From positions 1 through 27,319 of the forward strand of contig CAZZIQ010000014.1 of assembly GCA_964654355.1 (NCBI GenBank): a DNA stretch of 27,319 nt. Direction: 5' to 3'. Below, piece by piece: positions 16,374 through 24,815 of this stretch; position 1 is the first letter of the stretch, and each line of letters starts with the position of its first letter. The notes under the pieces were generated by a model, which worked only from the letters and a program-made list of their open reading frames with translations, was not told where the DNA came from and searched no databases. This DNA comes from CAZZIQ01 sp964654355. GTDB taxonomy: Bacteria > Pseudomonadota > Gammaproteobacteria > GCF-002020875. The position numbers and the translations under genes are program-made.

Positions 16374-18251
16374 ATGAATCACGGCCATAGCACCCCGCTG
16401 CTCGATCGCATTCAGAGTCCGCATGAGTTGCGTGCACTGGAACCCGCACAACTGGCGGAGCTTGCCGGGGAGATCCGTGCCGAGCTGATTGATCTGGTGT
16501 GTCAGACCGGCGGTCATCTCGCGCCCAGCCTGGGCGTCGTCGAACTGACCCTTGCACTGCATTATCTGTTCGACACCCCAAATGATCGCTTGGTCTGGGA
16601 TGTTGGCCATCAAGCTTACGCGCATAAACTCCTGACCGGTCGTCGCGCACGCATGCGTACGCTGCGCCAGCAAGACGGGCTGTCCGGATTCACCAAGCGT
16701 GATGAAAGCGAATACGACTCCTTCGGCGCCGGACATTCCAGCACATCGATTAGCGCTGCGTTGGGTATGGCCATCGCGGCACAACAACAAAACGATCCGA
16801 AGCGTTGCGTTGCGATTATTGGTGATGGCGCACTCACCGGCGGCATGGCCTTCGAAGCCCTGAATCATGCCGGTGTCACCCAGGCGAACTTGCTCGTTGT
16901 ACTCAACGACAACGACATGTCGATCTCGAAGAATGTCGGCGCGTTGTCGCGCTACCTCGGCCGCATTCTCAGCAGCAATACCTATACCGCATTACGTGAA
17001 AGTAGCCGCCGCATCCTCAAGCATGTGCCCGGCGTCTGGGAGTTTGCGCGCCGCGCGGAAGAACACGTCAAAGGGATGGTGGTGCCGGGTACCTTGTTTG
17101 AAGAACTTGGGTTTCAGTACCTCGGCCCGGTTGATGGCCATGATCTGCCCGCATTGTTGAAGGTATTGCGCACCGCACGCGATCTACCCGGCCCACGTTT
17201 GTTGCACGTCATTACCCAAAAAGGTCGTGGCTTTAAGCCCGCCGAACAGGATCCCTCTAAATACCATGGTGTAGCACAGATCGACCCTGACAACGGCGAA
17301 ACGCTGAGCAAATCATCAAGCCAACCCACTTACACTCAGATCTTCGGTGACTGGCTCTGCGCGCAAGCTGCGATCGATCCAAAGCTGGTTGCCGTTACAC
17401 CTGCGATGGGCGTTGGCTCGGGCATGGTGCGCTTCGCCGAAGCATTCCCGCAGCGCTTCCATGATGTGGGCATTGCCGAACAACATGCCACCACGTTTTG
17501 TGGCGGCCTCGCTGCGGAAGGCTTGAAACCTGTATTGGCGATCTACTCCACCTTCTTGCAGCGTGGCTACGACCAGGTGATTCATGACATCGCCCTACAA
17601 AATCTGGATGTCACCTTCGCAATTGATCGCGCCGGACTCGTCGGTGCCGATGGCCCCACCCATCACGGTAGCTTTGATCTAAGCTTTTTGCACTGCGTGC
17701 CCAATCTCGTCATTGCCACACCAGCCGATGCCGCTGAATGCCAAGGCCTACTCAACACCGCTTATCACTACCCCGGCCCGGCAGCCGTGCGTTACCCACG
17801 CGGCGCCTCTGCCTCAAGCACGCCCGCAAGCGACCCATATGCGGCACTGCCATTGGGCAAAGCGGAACTCCGTCGACAGGGCAGCAAGGTTTGCCTGCTC
17901 GCCTTCGGTGCACCACTGACTGCCGCACTCGAGGCCGCTGAGGAACTGGACGCGACTGTGCTGAGCATGCGCTTCGTGAAACCGCTGGACCGGGAGGCCG
18001 TCCTTGAACAAGCGCGCGCGCATGCGTTGTTGGTCACGTTGGAAGAAAACGCCCTGACCGGTGGCGCAGGAACCGCCGTTGCCGCCTGCTTACAAGCAGC
18101 GGAGCTCACCACCCCTTTGATGTCGCTTGGAATCCCAGACGCCTTCATCCCCCACGGCGGCGCAGATGCACTCCTACGCAGTTGCGGACTAGATTCAAGT
18201 GGTATCATTCGCGCCGTGCGATCGCGCCTGTCCGGCAGACAACCAGGCTAA
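16374..18251 (+). CDS. dxs: 1-deoxy-D-xylulose-5-phosphate synthase
   Basis: Thiamine diphosphate enzyme joining pyruvate and glyceraldehyde 3-phosphate, the entry step of the MEP pathway. Visible family features are His49 in GGHLAPSLGVVELT, DVGHQAYAHKLLTGR, SEYDSFGAGHSSTSISAALG and the thiamine-diphosphate motif GDGALTGG (150-157) ending in LNDN. The catalytic glutamate lies in GIAEQHATTF, with a C-terminal transketolase domain after it. Length is 625 residues, usual for Dxs (about 620). It is the third gene of xseB-ispA-dxs. ispE, further down the same pathway, is at the start of the window on the other strand. Confidence 0.97.
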   Translation: MNHGHSTPLLDRIQSPHELRALEPAQLAELAGEIRAELIDLVCQTGGHLAPSLGVVELTLALHYLFDTPNDRLVWDVGHQAYAHKLLTGRRARMRTLRQQDGLSGFTKRDESEYDSFGAGHSSTSISAALGMAIAAQQQNDPKRCVAIIGDGALTGGMAFEALNHAGVTQANLLVVLNDNDMSISKNVGALSRYLGRILSSNTYTALRESSRRILKHVPGVWEFARRAEEHVKGMVVPGTLFEELGFQYLGPVDGHDLPALLKVLRTARDLPGPRLLHVITQKGRGFKPAEQDPSKYHGVAQIDPDNGETLSKSSSQPTYTQIFGDWLCAQAAIDPKLVAVTPAMGVGSGMVRFAEAFPQRFHDVGIAEQHATTFCGGLAAEGLKPVLAIYSTFLQRGYDQVIHDIALQNLDVTFAIDRAGLVGADGPTHHGSFDLSFLHCVPNLVIATPADAAECQGLLNTAYHYPGPAAVRYPRGASASSTPASDPYAALPLGKAELRRQGSKVCLLAFGAPLTAALEAAEELDATVLSMRFVKPLDREAVLEQARAHALLVTLEENALTGGAGTAVAACLQAAELTTPLMSLGIPDAFIPHGGADALLRSCGLDSSGIIRAVRSRLSGRQPG

Positions 18252-18310
18252 AAAACTGCTCAATCCGGCCTTAACGGCCTCTTCCGGCATTCCGCCCGCA
18301 CCGAATGGAA

Positions 18311-18345
18311 TCGGCAAAAGCCCGCTTAGCGCTTGCTTTTGCCGA
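18311..18345. terminator. Perfect 11-pair inverted repeat between dxs and queD
   Basis: TCGGCAAAAGC (18311-18321) and GCTTTTGCCGA (18335-18345) are perfect reverse complements around a 13-base loop. It lies 60 bases after the dxs stop and 43 before the queD start. A run of pyrimidines (CTCTTCCCTCT) follows, but not a true T-tract, so intrinsic termination of dxs would be weak. A leader hairpin of queD or a protein-binding site are alternatives. Confidence 0.55.
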
Positions 18346-18388
18346 CTCTTCCCTCTAAATTCCCGAGTGTTTCAGTCAGGAAATGACC

Positions 18389-18769
18389 ATGTCTGGACGT
18401 TTTACGCTCAAGGTGCTGAGCGATTTTGCCGCCGCGCATAGCCTGCGCGAATACCCCGGCGCCTGTCAGCGCCTGCATGGGCACAACTGGAAGATTGAAA
18501 CCGAAGTCAGCGCGACCCAAGTAAATGAACTTGGCATGGTGTTGGACTTCAAAGAGATCAAGCACGCGGTGCGCGAAGTGACGGATCGGCTCGACCACCA
18601 GTATCTGAACGATCTGGTGCCATTCAATGAGCTGAATCCAACCGCCGAGCACATCGCATTGCATATTTTTCAGGCGCTCGCTGAGCGTCTTAACGACGGG
18701 AATGTCCGCGTGCAAGCAGTTACCGTTTGGGAAACGGATCGCGCGTCGGCCCGCTACAGCGAGGATTGA
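18389..18769 (+). CDS. queD: 6-carboxy-5,6,7,8-tetrahydropterin synthase
   Basis: Converts 7,8-dihydroneopterin triphosphate to 6-carboxytetrahydropterin, the first dedicated step of 7-deazaguanine (queuosine precursor) synthesis. The 126-residue protein has zinc-binding His17 and the His30/His32 pair, with the catalytic Cys26 in ACQRLHGHNW. LDHQYLND and TAEHIA with a C-terminal VTVWET complete the family pattern. The start at 18389 is chosen because AGGA lies seven bases upstream. The ATG two codons earlier would leave one base between site and start. folE2, which makes its substrate, follows after one base. queC and queE are not in the window. Confidence 0.94.
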   Translation: MSGRFTLKVLSDFAAAHSLREYPGACQRLHGHNWKIETEVSATQVNELGMVLDFKEIKHAVREVTDRLDHQYLNDLVPFNELNPTAEHIALHIFQALAERLNDGNVRVQAVTVWETDRASARYSED

Positions 18770-18770
18770 T

Positions 18771-19559
18771 ATGAACAGCCCTGAAATCATTGCCGACGTC
18801 CAAAGCTCACGCGACACCCGCAAGATCCCGATCGACAAGGTCGGCATCAAAGACATCCGTCATCCAGTTGTAGTCAAGGATCGGAGTGGTCGCGAACAAC
18901 ACACAGTTGCCAACTTCAACATGTACGTCAGCCTGCCCCAGCATTTCAAAGGCACGCACATGTCACGCTTTGTACAGATCCTGAACAAGCACGAATACGA
19001 AATCACGGTGGAATCGTTCCGCCAAATGTTGGAAGAAATGGTCGGCACCTTAGAAGCGGAATCCGGCCACATTGAGATGAGCTTTCCGTACTTCGTCAAC
19101 AAGACCGCACCGGTCTCTGGCGTAAAAAGCCTGCTTGATTACGAAGTGACCTTCATTGGTGACTACATCAAGGGCAAACCAGCGATGCGGGTCAAAGTAC
19201 TGGTACCCGCGACCAGCCTGTGTCCGTGCTCGAAGGAAATTTCTGACTACGGCGCCCATAATCAACGCTCACATGTCACCGTAGATGCGCGTCCGAATGG
19301 CTTCATCTGGATTGAAGACCTCATTGATCTAGTTGAGAAACAAGCGTCTTGTGAACTCTATGGATTACTCAAGCGTCCGGATGAGAAATACGTGACCGAA
19401 CGCGCCTATGACAATCCAAAGTTTGTAGAAGACTTGGTGCGCGATGTTGCAACCAAATTGAATGAAGACGACCGTATCGCCGCCTACATTGTGGAAGCGG
19501 AAAACTTTGAATCCATTCATAACCATTCCGCCTACGCGCTGATCGAAAAGATCAAATAG
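18771..19559 (+). CDS. folE2: GTP cyclohydrolase IB (FolE2)
   Basis: Converts GTP to 7,8-dihydroneopterin triphosphate for folate and queuosine. This type uses several metals and does not need zinc, unlike FolE. The 262-residue protein shows the family segments NFNMYVSLP, GTHMSRFVQ, the catalytic-cysteine region SLCPCSKEISDYGAHNQRSHV (Cys151 first) and SCELYGLLKRPDEK. The start ATG follows the queD stop by one base; the ribosome site GAGGAT lies inside the end of queD. With QueD next door, product and substrate are directly matched. In other bacteria folE2 can be under zinc-limitation control; no such site is evident here. Confidence 0.96.
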   Translation: MNSPEIIADVQSSRDTRKIPIDKVGIKDIRHPVVVKDRSGREQHTVANFNMYVSLPQHFKGTHMSRFVQILNKHEYEITVESFRQMLEEMVGTLEAESGHIEMSFPYFVNKTAPVSGVKSLLDYEVTFIGDYIKGKPAMRVKVLVPATSLCPCSKEISDYGAHNQRSHVTVDARPNGFIWIEDLIDLVEKQASCELYGLLKRPDEKYVTERAYDNPKFVEDLVRDVATKLNEDDRIAAYIVEAENFESIHNHSAYALIEKIK

Positions 19560-19591
19560 GCCAGCAGCCATGAATCGCTGGCGGACGATGT

Positions 19592-20623
19592 ATGGAGTTC
19601 GTTTGCTACGACAGCCTTCAGCAGCTACCTGCGGGAGCTGATCATCTTTTTCAGCAGGCCGAGCGGGAGAGCCTGTTTCTCTCCCGCCCATGGTTTGAAA
19701 ATCTCATCGCAACTGGGTTGGAGTCGCGCTCCTCGCTCTTATTCGCAACGGTTGTAGAGGAAGATCGCGTACTCGCCCTGCTCCCACTGCAGAACGATGC
19801 AGCCGGCCGCGTTTCTGCACTGAAGCATCGATATGGCTCCCTCTATTCGATGCTGCTGGCCAAAAAGGACCAACCACACATAGTGCAGTGTTTAGTCGAC
19901 GGACTACTGTCGATAGGCATCCATGGACTCTTGCTGGAACCGGTTGCAGAGGACGACGCCAACCTCAAATTACTGCAACAAAGCTTGGCAGCACATGGAT
20001 TTCAATGTGACTGCCCCTTCCGCTTCTACAATTGGTTTCTGCGACTCAACGGCCAGTCTTACAGCGAGTACATGCATCGCCGTCCTTCGAAATTGCGCAA
20101 CACCATCGAACGCAAGCATCGCAAATTAAAACGCGAACACACCATCGAAATTCACATTGCCGTAGGACATGAAGTACCTGCGCTGATGCACGCGTACTAC
20201 TCAGTCTATGGCGCAAGTTGGAAGGCAAAAGAGCTCTATCGCGATTTTCTCGATGGGATGGTGGCGCGTTTCTCACAACAAGGTTGGTCGCGCCTAGGCA
20301 TCCTCAGCATCGACGGACAACCGATCGCCGCACAACTCTGGTTTGTTGTAGAGAAAAAGGCCAGCATCTTTCGACTGGCATACGACCAGCATTGGCAGCA
20401 TTACTCCCCCGGATCCATTCTCACCGCCGAGCTGATGCGACATGTCATCGATGAGGATCAGGTCAAAGAGATCGACTTCTTGGTTGGCAATGACGCCTAC
20501 AAACAGGACTGGATGACGGAGCGCAGAGAACGGCGGCTCTTGGCGTGCAGCAGACCGCAGGAACGACCCAACACTATTTCCGCAGTACGCAGATGGATTC
20601 AAGGCTGGTTCACTCGCCACTAA
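19592..20623 (+). CDS. FemAB/CelD-like GNAT family acyltransferase
   Basis: A 343-residue cytoplasmic protein of the BioF2-like/CelD acetyltransferase type. Residues 1-140 form an N-terminal lobe starting MEFVCYDSLQQLP with LSRPWFENLI. Residues about 150-310 hold the second lobe. It includes the very basic SKLRNTIERKHRKLKRE helix typical of the family, a YSVYGASWKAKE segment, GILSIDGQPIAAQLWFV and YSPGSILTAELM. Relatives take part in exopolysaccharide or peptidoglycan-like chemistry, but no polysaccharide genes are near. The substrate is unknown. It begins 32 bases after folE2, without a strong ribosome site. Confidence 0.8.
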   Translation: MEFVCYDSLQQLPAGADHLFQQAERESLFLSRPWFENLIATGLESRSSLLFATVVEEDRVLALLPLQNDAAGRVSALKHRYGSLYSMLLAKKDQPHIVQCLVDGLLSIGIHGLLLEPVAEDDANLKLLQQSLAAHGFQCDCPFRFYNWFLRLNGQSYSEYMHRRPSKLRNTIERKHRKLKREHTIEIHIAVGHEVPALMHAYYSVYGASWKAKELYRDFLDGMVARFSQQGWSRLGILSIDGQPIAAQLWFVVEKKASIFRLAYDQHWQHYSPGSILTAELMRHVIDEDQVKEIDFLVGNDAYKQDWMTERRERRLLACSRPQERPNTISAVRRWIQGWFTRH

Positions 20624-20674
20624 AGACCCACAAAAACCCTGCTTAATATGGCGTTAATCTCCGAAGAGCAAAGT

Positions 20675-20697
20675 CTCACACTCTCAACTTCTGTGAG
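20675..20697. repeat. Six-pair inverted repeat before the cytochrome b561 gene
   Basis: CTCACA (20675-20680) and TGTGAG (20692-20697) pair across 11 bases, ending ten bases before the ATG at 20707. The ribosome site region is poor, so the hairpin may mark an operator or leader structure, for example for the neighbouring two-component regulator. Short enough to occur by chance. Confidence 0.3.
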
Positions 20698-20706
20698 CAC
20701 AAGACA

Positions 20707-21282
20707 ATGTCATCGCAAAAACATCCCACCATGGTCAAGGTTTGGGACCCCCTCGTCCGCATTTTTCACTGGAGCTTAGTGATTCTCTTCTCCATCGCGT
20801 ATGTGAGCGAAGATAATTTGATGCAAGTGCATGTCTGGGCGGGATACGGCATCCTGGGTCTCGTTGCCTTTCGGCTAGTGTGGGGCGCAATCGGGACACG
20901 ACACGCGCGCTTCTCTGACTTTGTAAAAAAACCGCAGATGGTTTTCCACTATTTGCATGACATGCTCCACGGTGGCGCAAAAAGACACCTCGGACATAAT
21001 CCTGCTGGCGGCGCCATGGTCTTGCTGCTACTGGCCTTCCTCACAGGTACCGGAATATCTGGCGTTGCGCTCTATGGAATCGAAGAGCATGCCGGTCCGC
21101 TTGCCGGCTGGGTTCAAAACTGGCCACACATCATGGAAGACATCCTTGAAGAGACCCATGAATTCTTGGCAAATACGACCTTGCTCTTGATCTTTGTTCA
21201 CATTGCCGGAGTTTTGCTGGCCAGCGTACAACATGGCGAGAACCTGATTGCCAGCATGTGGCATGGAAAGAAGTCCGATTAG
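20707..21282 (+). CDS. Four-helix cytochrome b561-type membrane protein
   Basis: A 191-residue inner-membrane protein with four predicted helices (about 15-35, 42-62, 103-123, 154-174). It has the b561/Ni-Fe hydrogenase b-subunit signature: VKVWDPLVRIFHWSL at the start, HVWAGYG, GHNPAGG before helix 3 and HEFLANTTLLLIFVHIAG. His21, His42, His151 and His165 are the likely ligands of two b hemes. Such proteins pass electrons between quinol and a periplasmic c-type partner; none is encoded here. Its stop overlaps that of the sensor kinase on the other strand by four bases. Confidence 0.92.
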   Translation: MSSQKHPTMVKVWDPLVRIFHWSLVILFSIAYVSEDNLMQVHVWAGYGILGLVAFRLVWGAIGTRHARFSDFVKKPQMVFHYLHDMLHGGAKRHLGHNPAGGAMVLLLLAFLTGTGISGVALYGIEEHAGPLAGWVQNWPHIMEDILEETHEFLANTTLLLIFVHIAGVLLASVQHGENLIASMWHGKKSD

Positions 21283-22625
21283 AGAAAACCTCGATCGAAC
21301 TGAACCGCAACACGCAAGCCATGCGGATCACGATTGCTCAGCACCACATCGGCGGCATGCAATTCTGCGATGCGGCGTACGATGGAAAGCCCCAACCCCG
21401 AACCTTCAAACTCATGGCCAGGCAGTCGCACAAAACGCTCTTGTACACGCTGTAAGTGTTCCGCCGGAATGCCCGGGCCATCATCTTCAATGACCAGATG
21501 TACGCCCTCGTCTTGTTGCGTCAGACTGACTCGAATCCAAGTTGCATCCTGGGCATAACGCACAGCATTTTCCAAAAGATTCCGCACCAAGACTGCCAAG
21601 AGTTCATGCAGCCCTTGCACATGCAAGGGCTGCAGCACAGGCTCCAACCGGATCCTGCCCGTAGGGATCCGTGCGCGGATCGTCTCAAGCTCCTCCTCAA
21701 TCACAGCTCTGAAATCGACATCGGCATAGTCTTGCATGGCCGGCGCCGAATCCACACGCGCCAGGGTGAGCAACTGACTGACCAAGCGGGTTGCACGATC
21801 CACACCCTGCACCACACCAGACAAGGCTTCTGAGCGAGCGGATGGATCGTCTAGACGCTGCGCAAGCTGAGACTGGGTCCGAATCACCGCAAGCGGCGTG
21901 CGCAACTCATGTGCGGCATCTGCAGTGAAACGCCGCTCGGTCTGAAAGGCTTCATGCAAACGCGCCAACAAAGCATTCAGCGCCACCACGACATCGCGAA
22001 TCTCTTCGGGAACGCCATCAAGCTCGACAGGCTGCAAGTCCATCGAAGAGCGATTACGAATTTGACGCGTCAGTCGCGGTAACGGCGTCAGACCACGTCG
22101 AATCCCGGCAATTACCATCAAGCCTAAAAATGGCAGCACCACCAACATGGGTACCACAGTTTGCAGATTGAGGTTGTGGATCATTTCATCCCGCACCTCA
22201 TAACGCTCGCCGACGATGATGCGTACATCGCTGCCAGGGATCAGGCGTAAAAGAAAACGCCAACCTTCACCATCGAGCATGCCATCGGAATAGCCAAGAC
22301 TCTGTGCCATCGGTTGTTCAGGGGCACTCGCTGAGCGGAACCATAACTCTGCACCATCCCAAACCTGAAATGCGATCTTCTTTTCGTAATGATGAATGGG
22401 GTCGCTACCCAAGATATCCGAACGGAAATCGGTCAGCGCATGCGGGTCACGGATCTCGTGCCGGGTCATATCCATCAAAACCACAGCGGCTTGCGCGAGC
22501 TGCGCATCAAAGACTTCTTCAATCTCATGCTCAGAACTATTCCAAGTCCAAACCGCCATCAGTGTCCATGCCAGCACAAACAGGCCAAGCACAATCGTGA
22601 GCATCCGGCGGCGAATCGATTTCAT
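21279..22625 (-). CDS. Two-component sensor histidine kinase, QseC-like
   Basis: A 448-residue membrane kinase. Helix 1 (about 9-28) and helix 2 (156-175) flank a 125-residue periplasmic sensor region of the two-component sensor N-terminal type found in QseC/PmrB-like kinases. The linker is followed by the phospho-acceptor His239 in DAAHELRTPLAVIRTQSQ, the N box NLLENAVRYA, the G1 box DDGPGIP and the G2 box GSGLGLSIV. The start overlaps the response-regulator stop as ATGA. The signal is not predictable from sequence. The end converges with the cytochrome b561 gene, a possible target. Confidence 0.93.
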   Translation of the reverse strand: MKSIRRRMLTIVLGLFVLAWTLMAVWTWNSSEHEIEEVFDAQLAQAAVVLMDMTRHEIRDPHALTDFRSDILGSDPIHHYEKKIAFQVWDGAELWFRSASAPEQPMAQSLGYSDGMLDGEGWRFLLRLIPGSDVRIIVGERYEVRDEMIHNLNLQTVVPMLVVLPFLGLMVIAGIRRGLTPLPRLTRQIRNRSSMDLQPVELDGVPEEIRDVVVALNALLARLHEAFQTERRFTADAAHELRTPLAVIRTQSQLAQRLDDPSARSEALSGVVQGVDRATRLVSQLLTLARVDSAPAMQDYADVDFRAVIEEELETIRARIPTGRIRLEPVLQPLHVQGLHELLAVLVRNLLENAVRYAQDATWIRVSLTQQDEGVHLVIEDDGPGIPAEHLQRVQERFVRLPGHEFEGSGLGLSIVRRIAELHAADVVLSNRDPHGLRVAVQFDRGFL

Positions 22626-23293
22626 GCGTCATTCTCCGGTGGGTGCAAACGATAACCAGCACCACGAACCGTCTGAATCCACGCGCTGCCGAGCTTTCTA
22701 CGCAAATGGTGAATATGTACCTCTAAGGCATTGCTGCTGATCTCTTGATCCCAGCCGTACAAGGTATCTTCCAATCGCTCACGACTCACGACGCGCCCTG
22801 TGCTTTCCAGCAATGCCTGCAAGATCGCAAACTCTCGGGCTGAGAGATCCACGCCTTTCCCATCCAGTTGGACTTGATGTCCGGCCACATCCATGCGCAG
22901 CCCCCCGCATTCCACCCAATTCACTGCACGCCCCGCTGAGCGACGCATGAGAGCGCGCAGGCGCGCATTCAGTTCATCCAAGTCAAATGGCTTAATTAAG
23001 TAATCATCTGCCCCACGATCGAGGCCCGTCACCCGATCCTGCAAAGTATCGCGCGCAGTCAAACAGAGAACTGGGGTTGAATCACCTCGCGCACGCAACG
23101 AGGAAAGCACGTCGAGGCCATCCTTACGCGGCAAGCCGAGATCAAGCACCAAGGCATCAAATACATCCGAACGCAGTGCATCCTCGGCGTGCTGTCCATC
23201 ACGCAACCAATCGACGGTATAACCTTCCAGACGCAATGCGGCCTGAGTCGCCTGACCCAAGGCAGCATCGTCTTCAACCAACAAAATCCGCAT
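22622..23293 (-). CDS. OmpR/PhoB-family response regulator
   Basis: The 223-residue protein has a receiver domain (1-115) with the acidic pocket E7/D8/D9, phospho-acceptor Asp51 in VLDLGLPRKDG, the conserved threonine in CLTARDT and the lysine in YLIKPFDLDEL. A winged-helix DNA-binding domain runs from about 125 to 218 (LSAREFAILQALLES, RVVSRERLEDTLYGW, VHIHHLRRKLG). It activates or represses promoters after phosphorylation by the kinase encoded next. The ribosome site is weak. The 45-base gap to the TPR gene upstream on the same strand leaves open whether it has its own promoter. Confidence 0.95.
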   Translation of the reverse strand: MRILLVEDDAALGQATQAALRLEGYTVDWLRDGQHAEDALRSDVFDALVLDLGLPRKDGLDVLSSLRARGDSTPVLCLTARDTLQDRVTGLDRGADDYLIKPFDLDELNARLRALMRRSAGRAVNWVECGGLRMDVAGHQVQLDGKGVDLSAREFAILQALLESTGRVVSRERLEDTLYGWDQEISSNALEVHIHHLRRKLGSAWIQTVRGAGYRLHPPENDA

Positions 23294-23338
23294 ACGATCT
23301 AAAGTAGTCGTGATCCTTGCACAGGTCTATACCTTCGC

Positions 23339-23998
23339 TCAGCTGTTTGGCAGAGAAGCCAAGGCTGCTCGGATTTCAGCTCGACGACCCACATCCGCAC
23401 GTGGACGGCTAGGACGATCTGGAGCTGCCAAGGCTTTTTCATACGCCGAACGCGCTGCGGAAAACTCCTGCTGCCCCTGCAAAAACTTTCCCCAAAAATA
23501 ATTGGCATCAATACCATTCGGATTCAACTCCAAGGCTCGCTGCAAATACGTGCGTGCCTTGTCTTTATCACCAAATGAAATCGGCCAACCCGGTGCTTCC
23601 GCATATAAGCTTCCCAAACTGGTATAGATCGAACCCTGCAACGCGGAGGGGTCAATCTTTTCCGCCTCTAACAAACGGTCACGCGCAGACTTCGCAACAC
23701 CACCCGCTTTCAACATACTAAAACCACGCATGCTCCCTGCTTGCGTACTCAGCACAATTCCTTCCCAAATCAAAGGCTCTGCTCGACCCGGACTGCGCTC
23801 AACCAGTTCGTGGGCCTCTTCTGCAAGCTCGGCAAAGGCATCAGCGCGCGCACTTGCATCGAGGTCATAGTTGATTCCAGCCCAGCGCGACTGAATCGAC
23901 CGCAGACTGTCCGTGACCTCATCGGCAGACACCCCCATTGGTTGGAACAACAAGGCAGCAAAAAAAGAAAAACCGAGGACAACTTTGTTTGTACTCAT
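23339..23998 (-). CDS. Exported TPR protein, TatT-like
   Basis: A 219-residue protein with a Sec signal peptide (about 1-25, cleavage after VSA), so probably periplasmic. The mature part has TPR-like helices: LYAEAPGWPISFGDKDKAR, then RALELNPNGIDANYFWGKFLQG and FSAARSAYEKAL. The GWP-x-SFGD-x-DKA signature resembles TatT-type TPR proteins associated with TRAP transport, but no TRAP permease is present. The start at 23998 is chosen by the purine-rich AGAGGGG site seven bases upstream. An in-frame codon at 24037 lies inside the SDR gene. It is 22 bases after the SDR stop and likely the last gene of that operon. Confidence 0.78.
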   Translation of the reverse strand: MSTNKVVLGFSFFAALLFQPMGVSADEVTDSLRSIQSRWAGINYDLDASARADAFAELAEEAHELVERSPGRAEPLIWEGIVLSTQAGSMRGFSMLKAGGVAKSARDRLLEAEKIDPSALQGSIYTSLGSLYAEAPGWPISFGDKDKARTYLQRALELNPNGIDANYFWGKFLQGQQEFSAARSAYEKALAAPDRPSRPRADVGRRAEIRAALASLPNS

Positions 23999-24020
23999 AA
24001 CGACCCCTCTCTCAGTAGGA

Positions 24021-24815
24021 TTAAGCTTCTTCAGCAAAAGACTTGGCGATTTGGTTTTGCTTCCTTAAAGCCCGATCAACCAAACGCGGAAACAGATAGT
24101 TAAGACGAACAAAGAACGACTCAGGAAAACCGAGATAACGTTCCCTTGTATCCTTTCTCAGAGCTTTCATTAGCTGCTGCGCGACGAACTCAGGCGTATC
24201 AACATTCATTCCCACCTTTTCGCCCATGCGATAAATCGCACCGGTATTAAAAGGTGTCTTTACCGTACGCGGTGCGATATAGCTCACCTCAATTCCGCTT
24301 CCATCCAGTTCACGGCGCAAGGCTTCGGAAAACCCACGCAACGCGGCCTTGCTCGCGGAATAACTTGTAAACCAAGCGAATGCAATCGAACCAAAAATTG
24401 ACCCTACATTCACAATGCGTCCACATCCACGCTCCTGCATATGCGGGAGCAAGGCACGAGTCAGCTGCATCGGCAGCAGCACATTCAGACGAAAGATCTG
24501 CTCCGTCAACGCCTGAGACTCGCGCTGGAATGGCTCAAAGTTCATTGTGCCCGCAAGATTGATTAACACATCCACATGGCCGAAGGCAGAAAGCACGTGC
24601 TGAATAACCTGGCGCGGCGCATCTTCTGCCAAAAGATCTTGCGCAACGACCAAAACCTGTTGCGGCGGGAATTGAGTAGCAATTGCCTCGAGCGAATCCT
24701 GATTGCGATCCACCAGCGCAACTCGCGCACCCTTGGCAAGCAAGGCACTAGCAAGTGCACTACCAATTCCACCGGCAGCGCCAGTCAATACAAAACAAGC
24801 ATTGTTCAGGTTCAT
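24021..24815 (-). CDS. Short-chain dehydrogenase/reductase
   Basis: A 264-residue Rossmann-fold NAD(P) enzyme. TGAAGGIG (11-18) binds the cofactor, and NLAGT (86-90) stands where NNAG is usual. Asn111, Ser139, Tyr152 and Lys156 (YSASK) form the catalytic tetrad. Asp36 at the end of the second strand (ALVDRNQ) points to NAD(H) rather than NADP(H). A C-terminal extension of about 45 basic/hydrophobic residues (FFVRLNYLFPRLVDRALRKQ) suggests membrane contact or a hydrophobic substrate. Its ATG overlaps the stop of the diiron oxidase gene as ATGA. The substrate is presumably an acyl or keto intermediate made by the neighbours. Confidence 0.9.
   Translation of the reverse strand: MNLNNACFVLTGAAGGIGSALASALLAKGARVALVDRNQDSLEAIATQFPPQQVLVVAQDLLAEDAPRQVIQHVLSAFGHVDVLINLAGTMNFEPFQRESQALTEQIFRLNVLLPMQLTRALLPHMQERGCGRIVNVGSIFGSIAFAWFTSYSASKAALRGFSEALRRELDGSGIEVSYIAPRTVKTPFNTGAIYRMGEKVGMNVDTPEFVAQQLMKALRKDTRERYLGFPESFFVRLNYLFPRLVDRALRKQNQIAKSFAEEA

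Noticed and set aside
18252..18388. preQ1 riboswitch upstream of queD
   Set aside because: The region has a strong hairpin but not the C-rich loop and A-rich tail arrangement of known preQ1 classes, and QueD leaders in these classes rarely carry one.
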